Positions 38,601 to 45,971 of a stretch of DNA of 64,000 bases are shown piece after piece (within the stretch, counting starts at the first letter, position 1; the number at the start of each line of letters is the position of its first letter). A program made the position numbers and the translations under genes. The notes under the pieces were generated by a model. It searched no databases. It was not told the origin of the DNA and worked only from the letters and a program-made list of their open reading frames with translations. The DNA is taken from assembly GCA_013396915.1 (NCBI GenBank), contig VWZL01004639.1, positions 1 through 64,000 on the forward strand, given 5' to 3'. The stretch comes from Stercorarius parasiticus. Its lineage: Eukaryota; Chordata; Aves; Charadriiformes; Stercorariidae.

Positions 38601-41600
38601 CAGGCTGTAAGGTTTGTTTTTTTTAAATAAATTTTTCTTGGCTTCGTTGAAAATTGAATTCCATATGTCTAGTTCCTCTGAGCCCTTCTTAAGAAAGAAG
38701 AAAGCAAAAAAGCACTGAAATCCTGCCACAAGAGGGCCTTTCTTACAGCCTTTGAAGAAATGCTTCTGGGAAAGGATGTGAGCAATCTTTGAGCTATCAA
38801 TGAGGATTAGTAGTGGGCTGAATGCGTGTCTTTGTGATAGTCTGGAAGATGCTTTGAGTGTGTTGACTTAGTTCTTGCCTACCCCATTAGTCATATTTTA
38901 TAACCGTTGCCTGTATGCAGTGAAGGCACTGCTTGCAGTTCGGTATGGGTACGAGAGCATTACTACTGCCAAGATAGATGGAGAGATACCTAAAATATCG
39001 TGAAAATACAGAAAACTTACACAATTGTGTGTTTGGCTTTTTTGCAGTTGCCTTGTAGAAGGAGACGCTAAAGAAGAAATCTTGCAGCCTCCAGAGCCTC
39101 AGCCAGTACCACCAATCTTAACACCATCTCCCCCATCAGCTTATCCAACAGTGACTACTGTGTGGCAGGACAATGACAGATACCATCCAAAGCCAGTTTT
39201 GCACATGGTTTCGTCAGAGCATTCAGCAGACCTCAACGAGAATTACAATAAGTCAACAGAACATTCAGGGAAGAATGAACCCAGTGAACGGGCAGAGAAA
39301 AGGCTGGAGCGCAACTTAAGTTTTGAAATCAAGAAGGTACCTCTTCAGGAGGGACCACGAAGCTTTGATGGGAACCCCTTGTTGAACAGGGGGCATGCAA
39401 TTAAAATAAAGCCTGTGTCATCCTGTGTAGCTGATAAGAGCTTTAAGCCACAGGAACAGATTTCAGGGGATTCATTTGTAGATGCTTCTCAAAACTCACG
39501 TATGGAATGCAGCATGCCACAGTCTAGTACAGCCTTAATACCTTCACCAGAAAGTCTGCAGAGTCAGCAGGCTTCTGATACTCCGCCAAGACCAGATCGT
39601 CTGCCTCTGACAGAAAAGGGACATGCCACGTGGTCACTGCACAGGCCTGAAAATGCACTGCGTACGTCAGTGTCTGAAGACACGTCTTCAGACCTCTTAT
39701 GTCATGGTGTTAAAACTCTCTCTCTGGTATCAAACACCATGGTTGAACATCCTTCCGGTGATAATATTGATCATGCTACTATTTCTGTTCGAGCACCCCT
39801 CTGTTTTACTAATCCTCTTCATTCAGATGATTCTGACACAGATGAGATGAACTTTGATGGAGCCATGAGCAGAAGCGCATCTAATGTTTCAACCGCAAGT
39901 GCCACAGTTTCTGCTGCCACTAATACTGAAAACTTTTCTGCCAGAAAAGTATTGCCAATGTCTATTGCTAGGCAAGACTTAACAGCTGTAACATGTTCTG
40001 AAGATGGCAAAGGTAGGTTTCATTATGGTTCAGAGGTGCTACTCTTTAAGCTGGTTGCATCTGTGGAGTTGGACAACATAAATTTCTTTAAAATGCCATT
40101 TTCTAACTGTAAATTGAAACAGTGCAGTGTGACAGCTTCAGAAAGGGCACAACTCTTTTTTCCCCCAGTTTCGGTTTGCATGTGAGCAATATCTGCTGCA
40201 AGGTACTACAGACCTTGATAAGCTGCTTCAAAAGCCTTATCTGCGAGGTATGAATGCATTCTTAATTGCAGGTTTCTGTGTTACTGGTTGACGCATTTTT
40301 TTCTCCATGTCTGATTTCATGGAAGTTGTCTATAATAATGGCAGTCTTGGGTAGTTGACATATTTTGGCAGTCTTGTCCAAGCACACATCAAATTCATGC
40401 TTCTGGTTGATGTGCTAGTCCTAAAAATGTAGATGTAACCTCTTTCACTGTATGAGTCTTTGAAGTTGCTCATGATTTGGCTCCTGCATTTTAATAGTAT
40501 TGTAAATATTTAGCCTTTGCACCAGTGATCCTCAACCATGTTTTATAGTAGCTTTTTCATTTTCATACTTGAAGACTCTTCTGTCTGAAGCTGGGGATGT
40601 GGGTACCATCGTCAATAAAGCTTGCCTGTGAATTTACCAGCACCCTACTTGCTTAACCATAACTGTTGGTGTGCATCATCTTGTCGCATAATTAAATCCT
40701 CTTTTTGGTTCAAATGAAGTGAAAAGTAGTTGTACCCTGAGGTTAAGAAAAACCCAAAACAACAACCACCCCACAACAACAAAAAACCCCAAACTTAAAA
40801 CAAGTGCATACTCCATAGTGATCTTATTTGCTGATTTTACAGAGACTACTTCAATAAATGAAGGTTTTCTTATGCTGTATAGTAAACTTGAGATGGAGCA
40901 GGTCTCAGAGAGTCACTTTGAACACAGTGGCTTGAAAAATGTGATGGAGCTCCTGTCCCTACTGCTGGCACGTTGGCAGCGCAAGCTTCATGGTTTCATT
41001 AGTTAAACGTCTTCATCTTTTTATGAATCCTGTGTAGAATACAGTTGTCAGATGAGACTTCTTATGGCAGCAGCTGTTTTGAATTGTTTTAAACCTTTAA
41101 TTTCTACTCCAAATTCCTGAGCAGGCAGGAGTGGGGCTTTTGCTGCCAGAACAGCTTGCGTAGTACACTCCTGAGAGGCGAGACTGGGGATGGAATGTGT
41201 TACTGGCAACAACGGTAGCCATCTCCTCTGGCTCCTATTTACCCTTCTGGCTAGTAAACCTTGCACTAGGCTGTTTAACTAGTTTATATTGGTGGTGTAG
41301 GAGCCAGCCTGGGTGGGCCCCGAGGTGAATTTGGGAAGTGAAATGGAGACTTGGGGCTTTAGAGAAATGGCTAATGTGGGGCTTCCCTAGAACTGACTGT
41401 GACATGGTGCAGGCCTGAAGAGCATCGTTGCTTAAAGTCCTTGCACCATGTAGTCTAGCTGTGCTGTATTGACTTTGGAAGTAAGCATGGCTAGAGCTGC
41501 TTAAGAAAAAATAAAAATCGCTGCTCATCAGTAGTAAGTTACTGTCGTCAGCACAGCGGAAGAGCTCATATGTATTTTCAATGCGCTTCTTGCCATGGTT

Positions 41601-44600
41601 TGGGAGCTTCATCAGCGGTTCAGTTGGTAGGCACCAACTGTATATACCTACCAGTATCTGCAGAAGAGTTCGAGAAGCTGGTATGTTGTAGTGAGCTGAA
41701 CTCTTAGTTGCAGTTGCTGCAAATAGACATGTAATGAACTGCAGTTAAATTACAATAACTACTGTGGCTACAGTTACTGGCAAGTTAGTTGTTCGAGATG
41801 CAAACGATACCGCTCCAGTGCAGACTGTTAATTCTGGTTATATTGTGTTACTGAAAGAATGAAGAAAAAATATTGATTGGAGTTGCTGAGTTTTTTTCTC
41901 CAAATGATTTATACTATTCTACTTTTCTTTCTTCCATCACCTACAAACTGGTTCTTAACCCCTTAATGTGACGATAGCGTTGTGAGCATGGAGTTGCTCC
42001 CAAGGCGTTAGCATCATAAACCAAAATGGCTTATAACATTTAGAGCAAATTTTCCTTTTGCTTTAAATTTTATGCCAAGTTTAGGATGATCTCGTGTATC
42101 AAAAGATCAACTTCTAAAAATCTAGGAGGAAAACTTAAGTGTGTTTTTTAACTTATTTAAATGTTATATTTGATTTAGATGCTGATACTAGTGAAGATTC
42201 CTCTCCCCCGCTCCCAGAAAGAACACCAGAATCATTTGTATTAGCAAGTGAACAGAGTGAGTTTTTCACGTTTTGTGATAATTGGGGATAAAATGTGAAA
42301 TGCGTTTCAGTATTGTATTTGAATGTCCCTGCTTTTTTGGTTAACCTTAAAGTGTTGGAGCAAATTGTACAACGGAATGACATCTAGCATGTGTAATGGC
42401 TTATTTTGAGGTTTAACTTTCACAAGCCCTTGAACACAGTCAAATTATTTCTCACTTCTGACTAAGCGTGCTGTTATGTGATGTCTAAGTATATTGGAGG
42501 CTTTGATATCGATTTTAGTGGAGCTGATTTTCAATCTGAAGGGTATGGAAATGAGATACAGTGGGGAAATGCAGTACAGTTGGGGGATTCCCCAGCTATT
42601 TTAGGAAGTTTCCTGCTGCTCCCAGGTAGGGAATGGGAAAACATGTGAACAGTGCTTATCTGATTCTCCTTTCCTGGGCAAAGGAAAGATGATGACGTTT
42701 CATACTGCACTGCGTCTAGTGAGCAAGCCCAGTTTATTTAAGTTTAGCAGTTTGCTCTTTGCCTGTATCAACAGGGTAACTGAAAAAGAACTGACGCTTA
42801 CAAATGATGTGCTTATATCTTCATATTTCATTCATCAAGCCAGTAATGGCAGAATAAAAAACAAGATTCATTGAAATTAAATGATAAATTAGGTTGGTTT
42901 GATATCTTTGAAAAAACTTACTGTGGTGTGGTTATTTACTGAGGCTTTTGTTTAGTGTCACTTTGTGAAACTTTCAAAAATTTTTGGCCAAAGTAGTTAA
43001 TAAAGATATTTTCAGCATAAAAACATTGAAGTTTTGTAAATATGCCCCGTGAGAATCATAACATAGGTAGTTCAGAGTCAAAATGATCCTTTCTTTGGAT
43101 ATTATGGACTTGTTTCTTTTCTGTGAGAACAAAAGAAACAAAGCTTTTTTTTCTTTAAAAAAAGAAATATCTTCTTCAGACTGGAATCACTAAACCCACT
43201 TCAATCTTGATTGTGTTTTTGCATGATGTCAGTAGAGGACAGGTATGATTGTCCTGACTTTTGTGTTTTCTTTACTTAGTATGATTTTTTCAGACCTACT
43301 ATTATTGCACAGCTGGTATAACAAAATTTTTAAAATATTATTGAAAAAGAAGCTAATTCTCCTATTCTTAGGAACCCCTAAATGAAGGAAACTAACATCC
43401 ACAATGCAAATACTGCAGCCTTGTGTTTTGAGTTCTGTTGTGGGGTCTTCCCTTATCTTGAAAGCTCTTTGTGTAAAGAGAGATTCATGTTTTTACAAGC
43501 ATTTAATTTTAAAAAGTTGCTTTATAGCACGTTTCTAACGCTATGTTCTAATGCCTCATCATGGAGGGAACTCAAGTATGTTGAGTTTGATTTAATTTTT
43601 CCTAGGCACACCCTTGCCGAAACCAGTTATGATTGCACAGTCGGAATGGAGCATATTACGTGATCAGCATCTCCCTGAACAGTACGTCTCTACAGTAAGT
43701 ACAGGAGACACGTCTGTACTAATCAGTCATTTCTAATTTGGTTGGGAGCTACAAAAAGCAAAATACGTACTTTTGAAAAGTTACAGCTGCTGATCATCTG
43801 CAATTAACCAGCTTTTCCTCTGCCTGAGCTGCTGAACTGACGCATTAAGAGCATGTTTTCTTTCCAGGAAAACAACCTGGTTTTCTAAGTTCAGCAATAC
43901 TTTTAAAAGTCATCCTCAATATACCTTGAATTATGGCTTTAAGAGTGTAAATATGCTGCTTTTATGGAGTTTGCTGTCTGCCTTTAATGGATCGTAGGCT
44001 AATTCCAGCTGGAGGAGAACTGCAGTCTCTCATCTAACCTGCTGCATGAGGCAGGGACTCCGACCAGGCTGCTCAGGACTTTATCCAGTTGGGTCTGGAA
44101 AACCTCCAGAGATGGAGACTCCATATCCTCTGTGGGCAACCTGTTTCCCTGCCTGATAAAGTTTTTCCTTATATCCATATTTCTTTTAAACCAACCCTTT
44201 TCTGCCCATCAGATTTCACTTTTCACATCAGGCTACGAGTTGCTCAAAGCCATCCATTATAAGCAGCTGGCAAAACTTCAAAAGCATATAAATCCTCTAT
44301 ACATTCATACTGGTTTTTCATGCACCCCCAATACACTTTACAGCCACCTTTACACACCACTTAAAAATTTGACAAAAAAAAAAAAAGACTTTTCAGGGAC
44401 TGTAAATTTAGTATGGGAACTAAACTACCTAATTCAGCAAATAATTTGTAATATGAAAATTTTAACTTTTTATTAAATATTAAGTAAGGTTCTGATAGTA
44501 AATTCTTTATTAACTACTGTAGCGTTTTGTTTTTTTCAGTGTTATAGCAAGTCAGAAATGTAGGAGCAAGTAGATATTTCCACAGATGATGTATATTTTT

Positions 44601-45971
44601 TGAAGACGTTTTCATCATCTTAAATTTCTGGTGTTCTTTTAGTATTTTGGAAGCATTTTACAGAATTATTTAAAATATTTCTCATTAACAGGGTTTGAAA
44701 ACAACTTCACCTTTACTACCCGGTAAGTGATGGAAAAGATTTTTATTTATTCTATATTAAAAGGAATGTCATTTCCACTTGTTAATCTGTTCAGTAATCC
44801 CATAAGGGTGGAAAGTTTAAGTAACCTAACCATTTGAACTGATAAAGTGTTTTGGGAATATTTTTATTAGAAGATTAGAAACTACCAGGGAGAAATTTTT
44901 CTCCTGGAAATTCACAAATATGTCATGATCTAACCTTGAAATGTATGTACGCATACAATTGCTTCAAAAGCTACTTTCTATCCACGACGCTTTTTAATTT
45001 CATTGGCAAATCTCTAAAAGATTACAGTAGTCTTGCAACAAGCTCATCTCTTCATAAACAATTTTGAAGTATGTTTTTTAAGAAATGCGAAATTGGCTGT
45101 TAAATCTTTATTTTTGTAAAGAATATTTGATGCAAGTTGTGTTTTGGACTGAGCTGTGCTTGAAAATAGCATTCACGCAGTGCTGAGTAAATGTGTTAGA
45201 CTAAGTGTTTGTCTTTTCCAGATCATCCTGAAAGGAGCAACAAGACACCAACTGACGTTTTACCTCAGATTTCTTTTTCTGGTTCCACCGATACAAGAGG
45301 TCAAATTTCAGAATATCCTGCAGAAGTAACAGATCTTGGTAATTGCAATTCTTCCGAAACATAATCACTAGATAATTTAAACACAAGATTCCTTAATGTT
45401 ACTAGCTTGGATGGCTTCTACTGCTATCTCCCTGCCTTGTCTCTTCAGCATTGATGAAAGTTCTTCCCAGAGTGAGCGATTCAGTCATTCTTCACTTTGT
45501 TTTTCAGAGTGTATGAAATACAGAATTAGTCAAATGGAATATAAGTTCTGTAGAACACTGAAAACTTTCAGAAATAATACCTGAGAAAACTGCTTTGGTA
45601 CACAGAGAAGGGAGGGGGGAATCAATAGATGATAACAAAGACTGTAATACTGTATTTACTGAGAAGTACTTTCCAAGTGAGGTTTAAATAGTGAACTATA
45701 ACTATATACAAATTCTTCATGAGTGTATTCCCTATGGCCATGGTGCCTTTAGAACTCCTAATACTACAAAGTCATTTTCTAGCCCTGAGAATAAATCTCT
45801 TCCATAAGAGCTGGAGCATTTCTTACAGTGATCCTTCTGACCGCTGCCAACACTTGTGAGACTGCATTGTCTGAGGAGACAGAAGTAATAAATACATTTA
45901 TTTCCTTAGGTTTTGGTAACCGCTGTGGAAAGCCCAGAGGACCAAGAGAGCCACCTTCAGAATGGACATGA
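2543..45971 (+). CDS. PTPN12: PTPN12 (PTP-PEST), tyrosine-protein phosphatase non-receptor type 12; 17 of 18 coding exons, exon 1 outside the window
   Basis: Cytosolic class I protein tyrosine phosphatase. In the known family it dephosphorylates p130Cas, paxillin, Pyk2 and WASP-associated substrates, and it controls focal adhesions, cell migration and lymphocyte signalling. The exons join in frame to 2268 nt, i.e. 755 codons plus TGA. With a 33-codon exon 1 upstream (inferred from mammals) the protein is 788 aa, against about 780 in human. Visible parts, in that numbering: RRLS with Ser39 (the known PKA/PKC site), a PTP domain from about residue 34 to 300 with the KNRYKDILP substrate-loop region, WPDHDVP (Asp199) and the [11 protein letters not shown]-loop (Cys231, Arg237), then PPPKPPR (333-339), a second proline-rich stretch, NPLH (597-600) and a C-terminal CTH peptide ending EWT. 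The long tail is rich in Pro, Glu, Ser and Thr. All 16 complete introns are GT-AG. The whole pattern fits PTPN12 and not its paralogues PTPN18 or PTPN22. Confidence 0.97.
2652..5982 (+). other. PTPN12: PTPN12 intron 2
   Basis: A 3.3-kb AT-rich intron without recognisable coding sequence. It contains an A/C-rich low-complexity tract near 4079-4146. ORFs of up to 116 codons on either strand resemble nothing I know. It ends with an A-rich stretch followed by TTCTTCTTTTAG. Confidence 0.9.
4079..4146. repeat. A/C-rich low-complexity tract
   Basis: A run of 13 A is followed by CAAAAC-type units and then a C-rich end (AAAACCCCCCCC). It is a simple repeat inside intron 2 and may have arisen from a poly(A)-like tract. 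Confidence 0.8.
5983..6059 (+). CDS. PTPN12: PTPN12 exon 3
   Basis: Starts with the last two bases of the Phe70 codon and encodes [25 protein letters not shown] (residues 71-95; 25 codons). [10 protein letters not shown] is a hallmark PTP motif that lines the active-site cleft and sets its depth. The acceptor is TTTTAG and the donor AAG|GTATGT. Confidence 0.97.
6060..6998 (+). other. PTPN12: PTPN12 intron 3
   Basis: An AT-rich intron of 0.9 kb. Nothing coding is recognised. A segment near 6777-6866 has the look of an old interspersed repeat but is not identified. Confidence 0.9.
6999..7094 (+). CDS. PTPN12: PTPN12 exon 4
   Basis: Encodes 32 codons (residues 96-127) containing [24 protein letters not shown], the conserved PTP core motifs around TQGPL and DFW. 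It starts and ends in phase 0. The acceptor is CCTAG and the donor GTAAGT. Confidence 0.97.
7095..8123 (+). other. PTPN12: PTPN12 intron 4
   Basis: A 1.0-kb AT-rich intron with no recognisable features. It ends in a pyrimidine tract, TTTTTTTTGTCTTTTCAG. Confidence 0.9.
8124..8162 (+). CDS. PTPN12: PTPN12 exon 5 (39 bp)
   Basis: A very short 13-codon exon encoding [13 protein letters not shown] (residues 128-140), the central beta strand of the PTP fold with the conserved VMACREFE motif. It is in phase 0 on both sides. The donor is AGG|GTACGT. Confidence 0.96.
8163..8969 (+). other. PTPN12: PTPN12 intron 5
   Basis: A 0.8-kb intron. An open frame of 125 codons at 8370-8747 shows no protein features and looks like chance. 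The 3' end is CTTTAACAG. Confidence 0.9.
8970..9041 (+). CDS. PTPN12: PTPN12 exon 6
   Basis: Encodes 24 codons (residues 141-164) beginning [12 protein letters not shown], the conserved KCxxYWP motif of PTP domains. It is followed by a more variable strand, [12 protein letters not shown]. Phase 0 on both sides; donor GTAAGT. Confidence 0.97.
9042..11011 (+). other. PTPN12: PTPN12 intron 6
   Basis: A 2.0-kb intron without recognisable genes. A run of about 19 T near 10964-10982 lies upstream of the acceptor, followed by pyrimidine-rich sequence and TTTAG. Confidence 0.9.
11012..11071 (+). CDS. PTPN12: PTPN12 exon 7
   Basis: Encodes 20 codons (residues 165-184), [20 protein letters not shown], the strands before the WPD loop. 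Phase 0 on both sides. The acceptor is GTTTAG and the donor AAT|GTAAGT. Confidence 0.96.
11072..14424 (+). other. PTPN12: PTPN12 intron 7
   Basis: A 3.4-kb AT-rich intron. It holds a CA/CAC simple repeat near 13991-14034 and no recognisable coding sequence. It ends CTCTCTCCCTTAG. Confidence 0.9.
13991..14034. repeat. (CA)n/(CAC)n microsatellite
   Basis: A dinucleotide CA run passes into CCCCCACACA and then about five CAC/ACC units. It produces a threonine/histidine-rich chance ORF. Confidence 0.9.
14425..14567 (+). CDS. PTPN12: PTPN12 exon 8 (WPD loop and start of the catalytic P-loop)
   Basis: Encodes residues 185-231 plus two bases of the Ser232 codon. It contains [11 protein letters not shown], whose Asp (residue 199) is the general acid of the two-step hydrolysis. 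It ends ...CIHC, with the nucleophilic Cys231 as the last complete codon. The P-loop is therefore split by intron 8 directly after the catalytic cysteine. The donor is GCAG|GTATCA. Confidence 0.98.
14568..16043 (+). other. PTPN12: PTPN12 intron 8
   Basis: A 1.5-kb AT-rich intron with no recognisable feature beyond short T- and A-rich stretches. The acceptor TGTTCATAG has a weak pyrimidine tract. Confidence 0.9.
16044..16110 (+). CDS. PTPN12: PTPN12 exon 9 (P-loop)
   Basis: Completes Ser232 and continues [22 protein letters not shown] (to residue 254). This supplies the rest of the C-x5-R phosphate-binding loop, with Arg237. Cys231 and Arg237 are both intact, so an active phosphatase is expected. 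The donor is GGG|GTAAGG. Confidence 0.98.
16111..16692 (+). other. PTPN12: PTPN12 intron 9
   Basis: A 582-bp AT-rich intron with nothing recognisable. It ends CTATATTTCAG. Confidence 0.9.
16693..16770 (+). CDS. PTPN12: PTPN12 exon 10
   Basis: Encodes 26 codons (residues 255-280), starting [15 protein letters not shown] and ending [11 protein letters not shown]. This includes the MRTQR..(A)VQT motif, whose Gln positions the catalytic water in PTP domains. Intron 10 after it is only 99 bp. Confidence 0.97.
16870..16968 (+). CDS. PTPN12: PTPN12 exon 11 (end of the phosphatase domain)
   Basis: Encodes 33 codons (residues 281-313). It begins [18 protein letters not shown], the last helix of the PTP domain, and passes into a less conserved linker ending KIADGV. 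The donor GTATGT opens the largest intron. Confidence 0.96.
19037..19945 (+). mobile_element. CR1 non-LTR retrotransposon, 5'-truncated copy (reverse transcriptase C-terminal part and 3' end)
   Basis: Three broken frames together resemble the end of CR1 ORF2: VTSGVP, then FADDTKL-like sequence at about 19141-19161 in a different frame, [24 protein letters not shown] followed by a stop, and an open stretch at 19476-19862 ([16 protein letters not shown], [22 protein letters not shown]). It ends in the typical 3' segment (GGTTGGA..TAGATGATCTTCAAGG..) and a single ATTCTATGA octamer-like tail. Frameshifts and a deletion after about 19310 make it inactive. It is in the same orientation as PTPN12. 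Confidence 0.95.
25757..26416 (+). mobile_element. CR1 non-LTR retrotransposon, shorter 5'-truncated copy
   Basis: Starts within CR1 ORF2 at [18 protein letters not shown]. It continues through [26 protein letters not shown], a frame break near 26060-26090, then [16 protein letters not shown] and LSNLV. It ends in the CR1 3' terminus (GGACTAGATAACCTTTAAAGG, ATTCTATGA). Same subfamily type as the copy at 19 kb, but retaining the LAAQKAN segment that copy lacks. Inactive. Confidence 0.95.
27469..27549. repeat. 12-bp minisatellite GTGTCTGTGTGC, about 6.7 copies
   Basis: The unit repeats perfectly six times and ends in a partial seventh that becomes GTACGC. Because 12 is divisible by three, every frame on both strands stays open and gives tetrapeptide repeats (CVRV, THTD, RHAH). 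This explains the apparent ORFs. Confidence 0.97.
27851..27925. repeat. AT-rich TATA/TATG simple sequence
   Basis: Dense alternation of TATA, TATG and CATA motifs in intron 11. Confidence 0.6.
28465..28550 (+). CDS. PTPN12: PTPN12 exon 12 (first proline-rich SH3 ligand)
   Basis: Encodes residues 314-341 plus two bases of codon 342. The first half ([16 protein letters not shown]) is acidic and Ser-rich. The second half is [19 protein letters not shown] is the class II SH3 ligand that binds the p130Cas SH3 domain in the known protein. The acceptor is AATCAG and the donor CGCAG|GTATTT. Confidence 0.97.
28551..39047 (+). other. PTPN12: PTPN12 intron 12 (10.5 kb)
   Basis: AT-rich in its first third, with more mixed composition from about 35.1 to 38.2 kb. 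It contains an A-rich tract at 34590-34657. No host gene or CR1 copy is recognised. Three acceptor-led open segments (29051-29144, 32761-32843, 33009-33087) are discussed as candidate exons. The acceptor of exon 13 is GGCTTTTTTGCAG. Confidence 0.88.
34590..34657. repeat. A-rich low-complexity tract
   Basis: A run of about 18 A is followed by AAACAAAA/AAACC-type units. It gives a lysine-rich ORF on the + strand and a Phe-rich one on the - strand, neither credible. Confidence 0.9.
39048..40012 (+). CDS. PTPN12: PTPN12 exon 13 (large tail exon: Pro2 and NPLH motifs)
   Basis: A 965-bp exon that completes Ser342 and encodes residues 343-663. It begins [17 protein letters not shown] and has a second proline-rich stretch ([15 protein letters not shown]) in the region that binds paxillin/Hic-5 LIM domains in the known protein. 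It continues with [50 protein letters not shown] and [15 protein letters not shown] (residues 597-600) is the known Shc PTB-binding motif, next to an acidic casein-kinase-like cluster. The exon ends CSEDGK plus one base at donor AAAG|GTAGGT. The tail is PEST-rich and predicted to be disordered. Confidence 0.97.
40013..42178 (+). other. PTPN12: PTPN12 intron 13
   Basis: A 2.2-kb intron. The exon 13 frame stays open across the donor until TGA at 40183-40185. AATAAA hexamers lie at 40614-40619 and near 40853. A candidate 79-bp exon lies at 40169-40247, and an A/C-rich simple tract at 40748-40800. It ends ATTTGATTTAG. Confidence 0.88.
40748..40800. repeat. A/C-rich low-complexity tract
   Basis: AAAACCC, ACAACAACC and CAACAAC units in intron 13. 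Confidence 0.75.
42179..42256 (+). CDS. PTPN12: PTPN12 exon 14
   Basis: Completes Asp664 and encodes [20 protein letters not shown]...ASEQ (residues 665-689) plus one base of codon 690. The [12 protein letters not shown] stretch is conserved among PEST-family phosphatases as a further proline-rich motif. The acceptor is TTTAG and the donor CAGA|GTGAGT. Confidence 0.96.
42257..43605 (+). other. PTPN12: PTPN12 intron 14
   Basis: A 1.3-kb AT-rich intron without recognisable features. It ends TTTTTCCTAG. Confidence 0.9.
43606..43694 (+). CDS. PTPN12: PTPN12 exon 15
   Basis: Completes Ser690 and encodes 29 codons (residues 691-719): [20 protein letters not shown] and onward. The core TP..SEWS matches what I recall of the mammalian tail. 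The flanking residues differ, including an apparent insertion before SEWS. Phase fits both neighbours. The acceptor is CCTAG and the donor ACA|GTAAGT. Confidence 0.9.
43695..44691 (+). other. PTPN12: PTPN12 intron 15
   Basis: A 1.0-kb intron containing an old antisense CR1 fragment (about 44000-44205). The rest is AT-rich and featureless. The acceptor is TTAACAG. Confidence 0.9.
44000..44205 (-). mobile_element. Old CR1-like fragment, antisense
   Basis: On the + strand it reads CTGCTCAGGACTTTATCCAG, then CTCCAGAGATGGAGACTCC, then GGGCAACCTGTTTCC..GCCTGA and a TTCCTTATATCCA-like segment. This is the order seen in reverse-complemented CR1 3' regions. It is more diverged than the other copies and has no clear octamer tail, so the boundaries are approximate. 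Confidence 0.8.
44692..44722 (+). CDS. PTPN12: PTPN12 exon 16 (31 bp)
   Basis: A micro-exon encoding [10 protein letters not shown] (residues 720-729) plus the first base of Asp730. It is supported by acceptor AACAG, donor CCCG|GTAAGT and the only phase that links exon 15 to exon 17. Confidence 0.88.
44723..45221 (+). other. PTPN12: PTPN12 intron 16
   Basis: A 499-bp AT-rich intron with nothing recognisable. It ends TTTGTCTTTTCCAG. Confidence 0.9.
45222..45338 (+). CDS. PTPN12: PTPN12 exon 17
   Basis: Completes Asp730 and encodes [20 protein letters not shown]...EVTDL (residues 731-768) plus one base of Gly769. DHP at the start and the QISE.P.E.TD segment match the mammalian tail as I recall it. 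The middle is diverged. The acceptor is TTCCAG and the donor CTTG|GTAATT. Confidence 0.93.
45339..45909 (+). other. PTPN12: PTPN12 intron 17
   Basis: A 571-bp intron without recognisable features. It ends TATTTCCTTAG. Confidence 0.9.
45910..45971 (+). CDS. PTPN12: PTPN12 exon 18, coding part (CTH motif and stop)
   Basis: Encodes the C-terminal homology peptide [19 protein letters not shown], ending at TGA 45969-45971 (residues 769-788). In known PTP-PEST proteins this peptide binds PSTPIP1/CD2BP1-type F-BAR adaptors. It is nearly identical to the mammalian sequence, in contrast to the preceding exons. Confidence 0.97.

Noticed and set aside
39025..40185. 386-codon ORF as a stand-alone gene
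   Set aside because: It is PTPN12 exon 13 extended into its flanking introns. The apparent Met at 39025 lies upstream of the acceptor AG at 39046-39047.
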